Shown here one piece after another: positions 18,284 to 29,301 of a stretch of DNA of 64,000 nt. Below the pieces are notes generated by a model. That model had not been told where the DNA came from. It worked only from the letters and a program-made list of their open reading frames with translations, and did no database searches. The number at the start of each line of letters is the position of its first letter. Positions within the stretch are counted from its first letter, which is position 1. The translations under genes were made by a program, and so were the position numbers. This DNA comes from an uncultured Porphyromonadaceae bacterium (GTDB lineage Bacteria > Bacteroidota > Bacteroidia > Bacteroidales > Muribaculaceae): assembly GCA_947177035.1 (NCBI GenBank), contig CAMWSS010000003.1, positions 38,143 to 102,142 of the forward strand. Reading direction: 5' to 3'.

Positions 18284-19120
18284 ATGGACTGGATCGACGC
18301 CCTGATTCTCGGAATCATACAAGGTCTTTCGGAATATCTTCCCATCAGCAGCAGCGGCCACCTCGAAATCTTCAAGCAGGTGCTCGGAGTGGATCTCGAC
18401 CCTGACGCATCGCTCGAATTCTCGGTGATGCTCCACGTGGCCACCGTTCTCAGCACAATCGTGGTGCTGTGGCGCGAATTCTGGCCGCTGTGCGTGTCGT
18501 TTTTCACCTTCAGACGCGACGACCGCTTCTTCTACGTCTGCAAAATCCTGCTATCGTGCATTCCGGTGGCCATTGTCGGGCTGTTTTTCAAAGACGCCAT
18601 CTCGGCCCTGTTCGAAGGCAATCTCAAGGTGGTCGGAGCATGCCTGCTGGTGACCGCAGCCCTGCTCGCCTTCGCCTACTTCACCCGCACCGAACCCGCC
18701 CTGAAAAATCCCGCCGGCGCCAAGCCCGCACGCGACATCACCTGGCTCGACGCCTTCATCATCGGATGCGGACAGGCTGTGGCCGTGTTGCCCGGACTCT
18801 CGCGCTCGGGCACCACAATAGCCACCGGCATTCTGCTCGGCGACAAGCGCGAGCAGGTGGCCAAATTCTCGTTCTTCATGGTCATAATCCCGATTCTTGG
18901 AGAAGGCCTGCTCGACATCAAGGAGATGATCAGCCCTGACGCTGCCGCGGTCGCCGCCGGCGCCTCAGTGGGAATGCTGCCACTGCTGACGGGCTTTCTC
19001 GCATCGTTTATCGTCGGCTGCATGGCCTGCAAATGGATGATCGACATCGTCAAGAAAGGAAAACTGGTGTGGTTTGCCGTCTATTGCGTAGCCGCAGGAG
19101 CGCTCTGCCTGCTCTATTGA
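18284..19120 (+). CDS. uppP: Undecaprenyl-diphosphate phosphatase
   Basis: GIIQGLSEYLPISSSGHLEI and LPGLSRSGTTIATG motifs. Confidence 0.95.
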   Translation: MDWIDALILGIIQGLSEYLPISSSGHLEIFKQVLGVDLDPDASLEFSVMLHVATVLSTIVVLWREFWPLCVSFFTFRRDDRFFYVCKILLSCIPVAIVGLFFKDAISALFEGNLKVVGACLLVTAALLAFAYFTRTEPALKNPAGAKPARDITWLDAFIIGCGQAVAVLPGLSRSGTTIATGILLGDKREQVAKFSFFMVIIPILGEGLLDIKEMISPDAAAVAAGASVGMLPLLTGFLASFIVGCMACKWMIDIVKKGKLVWFAVYCVAAGALCLLY

Positions 19121-19153
19121 CCACTCTGTTAACCAACGCCATCAGACTGAATC

Positions 19154-19906
19154 ATGGATTTTCTTTCCGGACATACATTATTGATCGACAAGCCGCTGGG
19201 CTGGACATCGTTTGACGTGGTCAAGCGGGTGCGCGGCGTGCTGACGCGCCGCTATGGCATGAAGCGGCTGAAAGTGGGCCATGCCGGAACCCTCGACCCG
19301 CTCGCCACCGGAGTGATGCTCGTGTGCACCGGAAAAGCCACGCGCATGATCGACACCCTCCAGGCCGGAGTGAAGGAATATGTCGCCACAATGGCGCTCG
19401 GAGCCACAACCCCGTCATTTGACCTCGAAACGGAAATCGACGCAACATATCCCACCGGCCACATCACCCGGGAACTGACCGAGGCAACGCTCACCCGGTT
19501 TCTGGGACGGATCGAACAGGTGCCCCCGGCATTCTCGGCCGTGAAGGTCGACGGAAAACGGGCCTACAAAATGGCCCGGCAGGGCAAAACGCCCGAACTG
19601 AAGCCGAAAGTGCTTCACATCGACGAGCTTGAACTGCTGGAATTCGACCAGCAACAGATAAAGGTGAGAGTGGTGTGCAGCAAAGGCACATACATCAGGG
19701 CACTGGCACGCGACATCGGAACCGCGCTCGGCTCCGGCGCACACCTGACGGCGCTCCGGCGCACACGCGTCGGAGAAGCCTGCATAGACCAGTGTCTCGA
19801 CATCGAATCGGCCATCGAATGGCTCCGGACTGTCGAAATCGAATTCCCCGACGACGCCCGCCCCGACAACGGCAGCGCCTCAAACAACGAAACAACAACG
19901 AAATAA
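19154..19906 (+). CDS. truB: tRNA pseudouridine(55) synthase TruB
   Basis: [43 protein letters not shown]. Confidence 0.95.
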   Translation: MDFLSGHTLLIDKPLGWTSFDVVKRVRGVLTRRYGMKRLKVGHAGTLDPLATGVMLVCTGKATRMIDTLQAGVKEYVATMALGATTPSFDLETEIDATYPTGHITRELTEATLTRFLGRIEQVPPAFSAVKVDGKRAYKMARQGKTPELKPKVLHIDELELLEFDQQQIKVRVVCSKGTYIRALARDIGTALGSGAHLTALRRTRVGEACIDQCLDIESAIEWLRTVEIEFPDDARPDNGSASNNETTTK

Positions 19907-19934
19907 CTCAACCATATATATAACACCTCCGCCT

Positions 19935-20987
19935 ATGAAACTTTCGCAATTCAACTTCAGACTTCCCGAAGAATTGATTGCCCAGTATCCGCGTCCCTCG
20001 CGCGACGAATGCCGGCTGATGGTCATGCACCGATCGACCGGAAAGATCGAACACAAAACCTTCAAAGACATTCTCGGCTACTTCGGCGACGGCGACGTGA
20101 TGGTGTTCAACGACACCAAAGTGTTTCCGGCAAAACTCTACGGCAATAAAGAGAAGACCGGCGCGCGCATCGAAGTGTTTCTGCTCCGCGAGCTGAACCC
20201 CGAACACAAACTCTGGGACGTGCTCGTGGAACCCGCCCGCAAAATCAGAATCGGCAACAAACTCTATTTCGGCGACGACGACTCGCTGGTGGCCGAGGTG
20301 ATCGACAACACCACTTCACGCGGACGCACACTCCGCTTCCTCTATGACGGGCCCCACGACGAATTCAAGCGCGTGCTCTTCAGCATGGGCCAGACTCCGC
20401 TGCCCGAACACATCCGCCGCGAACCCGACCAGAACGACGCCGAAGCATTCCAGACAATCTATGCGGCAAAAGAAGGCGCCGTGGTGGCGCCAGGAGCCGG
20501 ACTGCACTTCTCGCGCGAGCTGATGAAACGCCTCGAAATCAAAGGAGTGGAACGCGGATTCATGACCGTACACAGCGGACTCGGCACCTTCCGCGAAATC
20601 GACGTGGAAGACCTCTCGAAACACCGCATCGACTCCGAAGAGATCATCGTCGACGAAACACTCGTCAACATGGTCAACTCGGCCAAAGACGCCGGCAAGC
20701 AGGTATGCGCAGTCGGAACCTCGGTGCTCCGCGGCATGGTAGGCGCCGAAACCATGGGCGGACACCTCAAGACGTTTACCGGCTGGAACAACAAATTCGT
20801 GTCGCCGCCTTATGACTTCACCGTGGCCACCTCGCTGGTCAGCAACTTCCACATGCCCCTGTCGACCATGCTCATGATGGTGGCCGCATTCGGCGGATAC
20901 GAAACCGTGATGAAAGCCTACGACGCGGCCGTGGAGGAAAAATACTCCTTCGGCACATACGGCGACTCGCTGCTGCTGCTTCCCTGA
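19935..20987 (+). CDS. queA: S-adenosylmethionine:tRNA ribosyltransferase-isomerase
   Basis: [52 protein letters not shown]. Confidence 0.95.
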   Translation: MKLSQFNFRLPEELIAQYPRPSRDECRLMVMHRSTGKIEHKTFKDILGYFGDGDVMVFNDTKVFPAKLYGNKEKTGARIEVFLLRELNPEHKLWDVLVEPARKIRIGNKLYFGDDDSLVAEVIDNTTSRGRTLRFLYDGPHDEFKRVLFSMGQTPLPEHIRREPDQNDAEAFQTIYAAKEGAVVAPGAGLHFSRELMKRLEIKGVERGFMTVHSGLGTFREIDVEDLSKHRIDSEEIIVDETLVNMVNSAKDAGKQVCAVGTSVLRGMVGAETMGGHLKTFTGWNNKFVSPPYDFTVATSLVSNFHMPLSTMLMMVAAFGGYETVMKAYDAAVEEKYSFGTYGDSLLLLP

Positions 20988-21026
20988 TTTTTCTCACTTT
21001 TCATACTATCACCCCACCCCACTGTT

Positions 21027-21587
21027 ATGACAAATCCCCAGACCTATCTTGGCCCCGCCGAAGAAAAAATGGAACTCGCCGTGGCATACCTCGACGAATC
21101 ACTCAGCCACATCCGCGCCGGAAAGGCCAACACAAAACTGCTCGACGGAATCCGCGTCGACTACTATGGATCGGCCGCACCCATCTCCAACGTAGCCAAC
21201 GTGTCGGTGCCCGACGCCCGCACCATCGTCATCACCCCATGGGAAAAGTCGATGTTCAAGGAAATTGAAAAGGCCATCATCAACTCCGAACTCGGAATCA
21301 TGCCCGAAAACAACGGCGAAGTGATCCGCCTGAGCATTCCCCCGCTCACTGAAGAACGCCGCAAACTGCTCGTGAAGCAGAGCAAGGCTGAAGCCGAAAC
21401 CGCCAAAGTGTCGGTGCGCAACGCACGCCGCGATGCCATCGACGGACTCAAAAAAGCGGTCAAGCAAGGCATGCCCGAAGACGTTGAAAAAGACGCCGAA
21501 GCATCTGCCCAGAAGCTCCACGACAAATACCTCAAGCAGATCGACGAACTCTTCGCCCAGAAGGAGAAAGAGATCCTCACCGTCTGA
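21027..21587 (+). CDS. frr: Ribosome recycling factor
   Basis: [51 protein letters not shown]. Confidence 0.96.
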   Translation: MTNPQTYLGPAEEKMELAVAYLDESLSHIRAGKANTKLLDGIRVDYYGSAAPISNVANVSVPDARTIVITPWEKSMFKEIEKAIINSELGIMPENNGEVIRLSIPPLTEERRKLLVKQSKAEAETAKVSVRNARRDAIDGLKKAVKQGMPEDVEKDAEASAQKLHDKYLKQIDELFAQKEKEILTV

Positions 21588-21598
21588 CAATAATCCGA

Positions 21599-21634
21599 CG
21601 CAAACGCCCGGACTCAACCTCCGCGGCGTTTGCG
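21599..21634 (+). terminator. Hairpin downstream of frr
   Basis: cgcaaacgcc ... ggcgtttgcg, perfect 10-bp stem. Confidence 0.55.
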
Positions 21635-21851
21635 CCGGAACTCAAAAACAGACACCTGCCATCAAATCATCTATCTGACAAACATACACCCACCAATCAT
21701 CATCAAAAAAAACACCGTTTCATTATATACTATCTACAATTACACCATTGCAAAAATTCCAGCAACACCCATATTTAAAACGTTGACATATTTTCGCCCT
21801 TCTTTGATGATTATGACAACGTTAGTTATTACGCAACCCTCAATTGGAATT

Positions 21852-22448
21852 ATGAATAAATACATCGCAACAAAAGTCGCAATAATTGCCCTATTAGCAA
21901 TTATTACCTCTCAGGCTGGAGGATGCAAGACCAACGAAAAGGCAACGACGAAAACGACTGCTACCACTGAGCAGTTAGAAGATAGTGAACAGGTCGAAGG
22001 TATACGTTACGTGCCTTTCACAAGATATCCTGACAACAAACTGAATTTCTCCGCTAAAGGCGGCACGTTGGTATGCAAAGCCGACACGACGTTCGGAAGC
22101 AGGGCGTTTTATATCTGCGAAATACGGTTTGATGATGGCTACCGCTATTCCCTATATGGTGGAGGATACTATTATTATCATAAAGAAAATTTTGACTATG
22201 AATCCCAGGAATTTCCGTCTGAAATGCGCGGATATCCGGGGAATTGGGATCCTTGTCCGCTCACATTCAGATGGGTCACAGTGTTTCTTGACGGATATGA
22301 CCTGTTGGTGACGGTTGAACCTAACGAAACCGGCAAAAAGCGACATTGCGAAATCGCCATTGCTGATGAGAACTATGGCTGGATCGTTGAGTGCACACAG
22401 AGCAGAGGGCCTTACAAGACAAAAAAATCCAAAAAGAAGAAGCAATAG
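21852..22448 (+). CDS. Lipoprotein with BACON-like region, tandem copy 1
   Basis: MNKYIATKVAIIALLAIITSQAGGC lipobox; C-terminal RWVTVFLDGYDLLVTVEPNETGKKRHCEI..KKSKKKKQ. Start set at MNKY, matching copy 2. Confidence 0.7.
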   Translation: MNKYIATKVAIIALLAIITSQAGGCKTNEKATTKTTATTEQLEDSEQVEGIRYVPFTRYPDNKLNFSAKGGTLVCKADTTFGSRAFYICEIRFDDGYRYSLYGGGYYYYHKENFDYESQEFPSEMRGYPGNWDPCPLTFRWVTVFLDGYDLLVTVEPNETGKKRHCEIAIADENYGWIVECTQSRGPYKTKKSKKKKQ

Positions 22449-22483
22449 CAAAGCTACTGCGAACACTTTTTAAAATTGGAATC

Positions 22484-23080
22484 ATGAATAAATACATCGT
22501 AACAAAAGTCGCAATAATTGCCCTATTAGCAATTATTACCTCTCAGGCTGGAGGATGCAAGACCAACGAAAAGGCAACGACGAAAACGACTGCTACCACT
22601 GAGCAGTTAGAAGATAGTGAACAGGTCGAAGGTAGAGGTTACGTAAATTTCACAAGATATCCGGAAAATAAACTGAATTTCCCCGCTAAAGGCGACACGT
22701 TGGTCTGCAAAGCCAACACAAGTAGGAGAAGTATGTCTTTTTATATCTGCACAATCAAATTTGATGATGACTACCGCTATTTCCTCTCAGATGGAGGATA
22801 CTATTATTATCGAAAAGGTGAATTTGACTTAGACTCCAGGGAATGTATATCTGAGTTGCGCGGATATCCGGGGAATTGGGATCCTTGTCCGCTCACATTC
22901 AGATGGGTCACAGTGTTTCTTGACGGATATGACCTGTTGGTGACGGTTAAACCTAACGAAACCGGCAAAAAGCGACATTGCGAAATCATCATTTCCGATG
23001 AGGACTATGGCTGGATCGTTGAGTGCACACAGAGCAGAGGGCCTTACAAGCCAAAAAAATCCAAAAAGAAGAAGCAATAG
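22484..23080 (+). CDS. Lipoprotein with BACON-like region, tandem copy 2
   Basis: MNKYIVTKVAIIALLAIITSQAGGC; near-identical ends to copy 1. Confidence 0.7.
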   Translation: MNKYIVTKVAIIALLAIITSQAGGCKTNEKATTKTTATTEQLEDSEQVEGRGYVNFTRYPENKLNFPAKGDTLVCKANTSRRSMSFYICTIKFDDDYRYFLSDGGYYYYRKGEFDLDSRECISELRGYPGNWDPCPLTFRWVTVFLDGYDLLVTVKPNETGKKRHCEIIISDEDYGWIVECTQSRGPYKPKKSKKKKQ

Positions 23081-23096
23081 CAAAGCTACTGACGCG

Positions 23097-23130
23097 AACA
23101 CAAAGGCTCCCGACGTGGAGCCTTTGTGTT
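23097..23130 (+). terminator. Terminator hairpin after tandem lipoproteins
   Basis: aacacaaaggctcc-cgacgt-ggagcctttgtgtt, perfect 14-bp stem. Confidence 0.8.
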
Positions 23131-23225
23131 TAGCTGTATTGGTCAAAAACTCCAAAATGAATGCAAAAATGGGAATTATATCCTTTTTTAACATTTGGCC
23201 ATAAGCCCATCGCACGGATTTTAAG

Positions 23226-23234
23226 TAACTTTGC
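23226..23234 (+). promoter_or_regulatory. -7 element (TAACTTTGC) for the RND efflux operon
   Basis: TAnnTTTG match about 75 nt upstream of the adaptor gene. Confidence 0.6.
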
Positions 23235-23306
23235 ACCCGATATATACCGACGATTTAATAAATTTTTCCTCATTCAATTTCTTAAGGGATAAGACAGATT
23301 TCCATT

Positions 23307-24467
23307 ATGAAGCAAAAATTCAATTTCAAGGGACTGGCCACTGCAGTGGCCGCAGGCGCCCTTTGCGTGCTTTCGTCATGCGGTTCCAAAGAACAGGCAG
23401 GCCAGGGCGCCGGAATGGCCCCCTCGCTGGCCGTACAGACTGTAGCCCCTGGCTCAATCCAGCTTGAATCCACTTTCCCCGCAACAATAAAGGGCAAGAC
23501 TGACATCGACGTTCGCCCCATGGTGAGCGGAAACATAGTCTCTGTCCACGTCGATGAAGGACAGCGCGTCAACAAAGGCCAGCTGCTCTTCACCATCGAC
23601 CAGGTGCCCTATCTCGCAGCAGTAGACCAGGCCCGCGCCTCGGTCAACGTGGCCAGCACAGCAGTCGAGACTGCTCAGATCTCTTATAATTCAAACAAGG
23701 CGCTATTCGACAAAAACATCATCTCGGAACACGCCCTCCAGATCTCGGCCAACCAGCTCGCACAGGCCAAGGCCCAGCTCGCGCAGGCCAATGCCGGTCT
23801 GACCAACGCCGAAAAGAACCTGAGCTACACCCAGGTCGTGGCTCCGTCTGACGGCGTGGTCGGCTCGATCCCCCTGCGCGTCGGCGCCCTCGCATCGCCG
23901 TCCGGACAGGCTCTGACCACCGTCAGCGACAACTCCGAAGTCTATGCCTACTTCTCCATCAACGAAAAAGATATCCTCTCAATGACCGACGGAGGCGCCA
24001 GCACTCTCGACGCGGCCATCGCGTCAATGCCCGAGGTGTCGCTCAAACTCGCCAACGGAACCACATTCCCCAACCCCGGCAAAGTTGCCACAGTCAGCGG
24101 CGTCATCGACCCGCAGACCGGATCGGCAACCGTGCGCGCGCTCTTCTCAAACGTCAACAACATGCTGCGTTCTGGCTCAACCGGCTCAGTGGTGATGCCG
24201 GTCGAAACCACCGACGTGATCGTCATCCCGCAGAAGGCCACATATGAAGTGCAGGACAAAAAATTCGTCTTCACTGTCGACGAAAACAACACCCTCCACT
24301 CCACCGCCATCTCAATCCTGCCCCAGCAAGACGGACAGCACTATGTGGTGACCGAAGGCCTCAAGCCCGGCGACCGCATCGTCATCGAAGGCGTCGGCAT
24401 GTCGGCCCGCGACGGAATCACCATCAACCCCGTCGATCCTGCCGCCAAAGCCGCCCCGCAACAGTAA
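23307..24467 (+). CDS. RND efflux periplasmic adaptor subunit
   Basis: Lipoprotein signal (SSCGS); DVRPMVSGNIVSVHVDEGQRVNKGQLLFTID lipoyl motif; coiled-coil region. Confidence 0.93.
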   Translation: MKQKFNFKGLATAVAAGALCVLSSCGSKEQAGQGAGMAPSLAVQTVAPGSIQLESTFPATIKGKTDIDVRPMVSGNIVSVHVDEGQRVNKGQLLFTIDQVPYLAAVDQARASVNVASTAVETAQISYNSNKALFDKNIISEHALQISANQLAQAKAQLAQANAGLTNAEKNLSYTQVVAPSDGVVGSIPLRVGALASPSGQALTTVSDNSEVYAYFSINEKDILSMTDGGASTLDAAIASMPEVSLKLANGTTFPNPGKVATVSGVIDPQTGSATVRALFSNVNNMLRSGSTGSVVMPVETTDVIVIPQKATYEVQDKKFVFTVDENNTLHSTAISILPQQDGQHYVVTEGLKPGDRIVIEGVGMSARDGITINPVDPAAKAAPQQ

Positions 24468-24513
24468 CAAAAGTCACACTCTCAGTCACAGAACCAGAGA
24501 TTAGAGAAAAAAC

Positions 24514-27500
24514 ATGAAGTTAAACACATTTATCAACCGCCCGGTACTATCCACGGTTATCTCGATATTTATCGTGCTGCTGGGTCTGATCGGACTTGTG
24601 TCGCTGCCGATCACCCAGTTTCCTGACATAGCGCCGCCGACAATCTCGGTGTCAACGACCTATAACGGCGCAAACGCACAGGCTGTGCTCAACTCGGTTA
24701 TCGCCCCGCTGGAAGAAGCTATCAACGGCGCCGAGGGCATGACATACATGAAGTCGACCGCCACAAACACCGGATCGGCCAACATATCAGTATATTTCGA
24801 ACAGGGAATGGACCCCGACATGGCGGCTGTCGACGTGCAGAACCGCGTGGCCAAGGCCCAGAACCTGCTCCCTTCGGAAGTTAACCAGGTCGGCGTCCTC
24901 ACCCAGAAACGACAGACTTCGATGCTGGTGGGCGTGGCCCTCTATGACAGCACCGGTGTCTATGACGCGGAATTCCTCGACAACTACATGAAGATCAACG
25001 TCATCCCCCGCCTCCAGCGCGTCTCGGGCGTGGGCGACGTGATGAGCTTCGGCGCCGACTACTCGATGCGCGTATGGCTCAAGCCCGACGTCATGGCCCA
25101 ATACGGCCTCGTGCCCTCCGACATAGCCGGCGTCATCGCCGAACAGAACATGGAAGCCGCCCCCGGCGGATTCGGACAACAGGGCAACCAGAGCTTCGAA
25201 TACACCATGCGCTACCGCGGACGACTGGTAACCCCCGAAGAATTTGAAAACATCGTGGTCAGCGCCAACGCCAACGGCGACGTGCTCTACCTCAAAGACG
25301 TGGCCGACATCGAGCTGGGACGCGTGATGTATGGATTCGCCAACGCCCTCAACGGCTATCCGTCGACATCGGCCATGGTGTTCCAGACCGCCGGATCAAA
25401 CGCCACCCAGATCATCAACGACTGTCTGAAAGAGGTCGACGCCATGAAAGCCGACCTTCCCAAGGGACTCGCGTTCGCCATCCCGATGAACAACAACGAC
25501 TTCCTCTATGCGTCGATCCACCACGTGATCCAGACCCTCATCGAAGCGTTCATCCTGGTGTTCCTTGTGACCTACCTCTTCCTCCAGGACATCCGCTCGA
25601 CAATCATCCCCGCCATCGCCATCCCCGTGGCCCTGATCGGCACGTTCTTCCTGATGAACATGATCGGATTCTCGCTCAACCTGATCACCCTGTCGGCCCT
25701 GGTGCTCGCCATCGCGATCGTGGTCGACGACGCCATCGTGGTGGTCGAGGCGGTCCACGCCAAACTCGACGTGGGCTACAAATCCTCGCGCAAGGCAGCC
25801 ATCGACGCCATGGGCGAAATCGGCGGAGCCATCGTCTCCATCACCCTTGTGATGATGCTCGTGTTCATCCCCGTGTCGTTCATGCCGGGCACCGCAGGCA
25901 TCTTCTACCAGCAGTTCGGTCTGACAATGGCGATCGCCATCGGCTTCTCGGCCGTCAACGCCCTGACCCTGTCGCCGGCTCTCTGCGCCGTGTTCCTCAA
26001 ACCCCACTCCACCGAATCAACCCTCGGAGAACGCATGGGCGAAGCATACCGCGCCGCCGGCCAAGTGGCTCGCCGCCGCTTTGCCTTCCACCCGCTCGTA
26101 ACCACCGCCATGCTCGTGGCAACGATCGTGTTCATGGTGCTCGGATGGTATTCCGACGGCAACGCGCTCCACATGATCCTGGCCATCATCGTGGCCGCCG
26201 TGGCGCTGTTCGGACTCTTCGGACGCCGCTTCAAAGACTCGTTCGAACGCTCGTTCGACAAACTCTCCAAGTGGTATCGCTCAATCTCCAACTTCTTCAT
26301 GAACCACAAGATCTCGTCGTTCATCGCCGTGATCATCTCCGTGGTTCTCCTCGTCTGGCTCATGGCCAAGACCCCGACCGGCATGGTGCCCGAAGAAGAC
26401 ACCGGCACACTCTTCTGCATGGTCGACATGCCTCCGGGCACATCGCAGGAACGCACCATCGAAGTGCTCAACCAGGTGCAGGGAATCGTCGACAAGATCC
26501 CAGCCGTCGAATACTCCCAGATGATCGCCGGCTACAGCTTCCTGGCAGGACAAGGCGCCACCTACGGCACCTTCATCATCAAGCTCCGCAACTGGGCCGA
26601 ACGCGACAAAAACACTGAAAGCTCCGACGCCGTGCTCCGCCAGATCTACGGCATGACCGCCCAGGTGGTCAAAGACGGACGCGTGATGGCATTCGCGCCG
26701 CCAATGATCTCGGGCTTCTCCGTGACCAACGGCTTCGAGCTGGAAATGCAGGACCGCACCGGCGGCGACATCAACGACTTCTACGCCATCGTGCAGGGCT
26801 TCCTCGGCTCCCTCAACCAGCAGCCCGAAATCCAGATGGCCTACACCACCTTCAACCCCACATTCCCGCAATACCGCATCGACATCGACGCCGCAAAGGC
26901 CAAACAGGCCGGACTCAGCCCCAGCACGATCCTGTCGGCTCTCCAGGGCTACTATGGCGGCATGTACGTGTCTAACTTCAACCGATTCGGCAAAATCTAC
27001 CGCGTGATGATGCAGGCCGCCCCCGAAGCCCGCGTGTCGCCCGAAACACTCGAATCGATCAAAGTGCGCAACGGCGCCGGAATGGCATCGGTGAGCAACT
27101 TCGTCACCCTCACACGCATCTATGCGCCCGACCTGCTGAACCGATTCAACATGTTCACCTCGATCTCCGTGTCCGGACAGCCCGCCCCCGGCTACTCCTC
27201 GGGCCAGGCCCTCGAAGCCATCAAGCGCGTCGCCGCCACAACCCTCCCCCAGGGCTATGGCTACGAATACGCCGGCATGACACGCCAGGAAGCACAGCAA
27301 GGCTCCAACGCCACGGCCATCATCTTCGGCCTGTGTCTGCTCTTCGTCTACCTGCTGCTGTCCGCACAATATGAAAGCTACATCGTGCCCTGGGCCGTAA
27401 TCCTCTCCATTCCGTTCGGACTCATGGGCTCCTTCGTCTTCGCCCAGATATTCTCCGTCAGCAACAACATCTACTTCCAGATCGCTCTGATCATGCTGAT

Positions 27501-27870
27501 CGGCCTGCTCGCCAAAAACGCCATCCTGATCGTCGAGTTCGCCCTCGAACGCCGGCGCACGGGCATGAGTGTGGTCAACGCCGCCATCCAGGGTGCCTGC
27601 GCGCGTCTGCGACCGATCCTCATGACCTCGATCGCGCTGATCATCGGCCTGCTCCCGCTCATGTTCTCATCAGGCGTGGGAGCCAACGGCAACCGCGCGC
27701 TCGGCGTCGGATCAATCGGAGGCATGCTCATCGGCATGATTCTCCAGCTCATCTTCGTGCCCGCCCTCTTCGTCATATTCCAGAAGATCCAGGAGAAAAT
27801 ATCGCCCCTCAAATGGTCTGACACAAACAATGCCGGAATCGGATCTGAAATCGAGCAGTACTCACGCTAA
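24514..27870 (+). CDS. RND efflux inner-membrane permease (HAE1/AcrB-like)
   Basis: 1118 aa; FINRPVLSTVISIFIVLLG; AIAIVVDDAIVVVEAV; GMTRQEAQQGSNA; GLLAKNAILIVEFA. Confidence 0.95.
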   Translation: MKLNTFINRPVLSTVISIFIVLLGLIGLVSLPITQFPDIAPPTISVSTTYNGANAQAVLNSVIAPLEEAINGAEGMTYMKSTATNTGSANISVYFEQGMDPDMAAVDVQNRVAKAQNLLPSEVNQVGVLTQKRQTSMLVGVALYDSTGVYDAEFLDNYMKINVIPRLQRVSGVGDVMSFGADYSMRVWLKPDVMAQYGLVPSDIAGVIAEQNMEAAPGGFGQQGNQSFEYTMRYRGRLVTPEEFENIVVSANANGDVLYLKDVADIELGRVMYGFANALNGYPSTSAMVFQTAGSNATQIINDCLKEVDAMKADLPKGLAFAIPMNNNDFLYASIHHVIQTLIEAFILVFLVTYLFLQDIRSTIIPAIAIPVALIGTFFLMNMIGFSLNLITLSALVLAIAIVVDDAIVVVEAVHAKLDVGYKSSRKAAIDAMGEIGGAIVSITLVMMLVFIPVSFMPGTAGIFYQQFGLTMAIAIGFSAVNALTLSPALCAVFLKPHSTESTLGERMGEAYRAAGQVARRRFAFHPLVTTAMLVATIVFMVLGWYSDGNALHMILAIIVAAVALFGLFGRRFKDSFERSFDKLSKWYRSISNFFMNHKISSFIAVIISVVLLVWLMAKTPTGMVPEEDTGTLFCMVDMPPGTSQERTIEVLNQVQGIVDKIPAVEYSQMIAGYSFLAGQGATYGTFIIKLRNWAERDKNTESSDAVLRQIYGMTAQVVKDGRVMAFAPPMISGFSVTNGFELEMQDRTGGDINDFYAIVQGFLGSLNQQPEIQMAYTTFNPTFPQYRIDIDAAKAKQAGLSPSTILSALQGYYGGMYVSNFNRFGKIYRVMMQAAPEARVSPETLESIKVRNGAGMASVSNFVTLTRIYAPDLLNRFNMFTSISVSGQPAPGYSSGQALEAIKRVAATTLPQGYGYEYAGMTRQEAQQGSNATAIIFGLCLLFVYLLLSAQYESYIVPWAVILSIPFGLMGSFVFAQIFSVSNNIYFQIALIMLIGLLAKNAILIVEFALERRRTGMSVVNAAIQGACARLRPILMTSIALIIGLLPLMFSSGVGANGNRALGVGSIGGMLIGMILQLIFVPALFVIFQKIQEKISPLKWSDTNNAGIGSEIEQYSR

Positions 27871-27879
27871 TTCCTCACT

Positions 27880-29280
27880 ATGACTACTTTTTCATCCAAA
27901 ATAGCTTCAGCAGCTCTGGTGGTGGCTTTTGCCGCCACCACCTCGAGCTGCCACATCTACAAAAAATTCGACATGCCTGACCAGAGCGCCATCGGACAGG
28001 AACTGATCCAGGCCGCTCAGCTGGAACAGGACTCGACGGCCCTGGGCAACCTCCCCTGGCAGGAAGTATTCACCGACCCTGTGCTCGCCGACCTCATCAG
28101 CCAGGCCCTCGAAAACAACAAAGACCTCGAAAACGCCCGCCTCAACATCGAAGTGGCCCACGCCAACATGCTCGGCGCCCGGCTGAGCTACCTCCCGTCG
28201 CTCGCCCTCGCCCCTTCGATCAGCAGCTCCACCTCAATCGGCGGAAGCAAACCCAACTGGAGCTACCAGATTCCGCTGTCGGCAAGCTGGGAAATCGACA
28301 TCTTCGGCAAGATCCTCAACAACAAGCGCTCGGCCGAAGCGGCCCACGCCCAGACCAAATTCTATGCCCAGGCCGTCAGATCGCAGATCATCGGCGGCGT
28401 GGCCAACTGCTACTATGCAATCTCGGCCCTCGAAGCACAGCTGATGCTGCAACGCTCGACTGCCGAAAGCTGGGCGCGCTCCGTGCAGACAATGCGCGAC
28501 ATGAAAGAAGCCGGATGGACCAACGAAGCCGCAGTCGTGCAGAGCAACGCCCAGTACTACTCGATCCTCGGATCCATCTGCGACCTCGAGACGGCCGTTG
28601 AAGAAGCCCACTACACCCTCTCGCTGCTCCTCAACCAGATGCCGCAGCGATGGGCCATCCAGCCAGGACTCTCGCTCGAAATGCCCGAAGGCTTCCACTC
28701 CGGAGTGCCCATGCAGGCACTGGCCGCACGCCCCGACATCCTCGCCTCCGAACGCGCCCTGGCCATCGCATACTATGCCACCAACTCGGCACGCGCCGCA
28801 TTCTACCCCGGACTCACCATCACCGCCAACGGCGGATGGATGGACCAGATCGGCAACCTCGTCCAGAACCCCAAAGGATGGTTCTACCAGCTCGGGGCAT
28901 CGCTCGCCGCGCCGCTGTTTGCCCGCGGACAGAACATCGCCCGACTCAAAGCCGCTAAAGCGCAGCAGCAGCAAGCGCTCAACAACTTTGAATACGCCGT
29001 CATGAGCGCCGCCGCCGAAGTCGGAAACGCACTCACCGCCTATGCCAACAACACCGCCAAAATCGAGGCTCTGACCGTACAGACCGAACAGATGGCACAG
29101 GCTGTCGACATCACCGAGACACTCTTCATGAACCCCGCGGCCGACACCCAGACAACATACCTCGAAGTGCTCACCGCCCAGCAGAACTACCTCGGAGTGC
29201 AAATGAACCTGATCAACTCCACGCTCAGCCGCACCCAGTCAATCGTAAACCTCTACCAGACTCTCGGCGGCGGACGCTAA
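27880..29280 (+). CDS. Outer-membrane factor (TolC/NodT-type)
   Basis: Lipoprotein signal (TSSC); ENARLNIEVAHANMLGARLSYLPSL; RPDILASERALAIA. Confidence 0.92.
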   Translation: MTTFSSKIASAALVVAFAATTSSCHIYKKFDMPDQSAIGQELIQAAQLEQDSTALGNLPWQEVFTDPVLADLISQALENNKDLENARLNIEVAHANMLGARLSYLPSLALAPSISSSTSIGGSKPNWSYQIPLSASWEIDIFGKILNNKRSAEAAHAQTKFYAQAVRSQIIGGVANCYYAISALEAQLMLQRSTAESWARSVQTMRDMKEAGWTNEAAVVQSNAQYYSILGSICDLETAVEEAHYTLSLLLNQMPQRWAIQPGLSLEMPEGFHSGVPMQALAARPDILASERALAIAYYATNSARAAFYPGLTITANGGWMDQIGNLVQNPKGWFYQLGASLAAPLFARGQNIARLKAAKAQQQQALNNFEYAVMSAAAEVGNALTAYANNTAKIEALTVQTEQMAQAVDITETLFMNPAADTQTTYLEVLTAQQNYLGVQMNLINSTLSRTQSIVNLYQTLGGGR

Positions 29281-29301
29281 CGCCATAAATCACATACCGT
29301 C

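Noticed and set aside
21630-21851. N-terminal extension of the first tandem lipoprotein in the ORF track
   Set aside because: The second copy starts at the homologous MNKY and the signal peptide begins there; the extension is AT-rich intergenic sequence
24787-29202. Long antisense ORFs opposite the RND operon (e.g. 26281..27369, 28234..29202)
   Set aside because: They are shadows of high-GC codon bias in the clearly coding plus strand; the products are low-complexity His/Gly/Glu-rich without domain motifs
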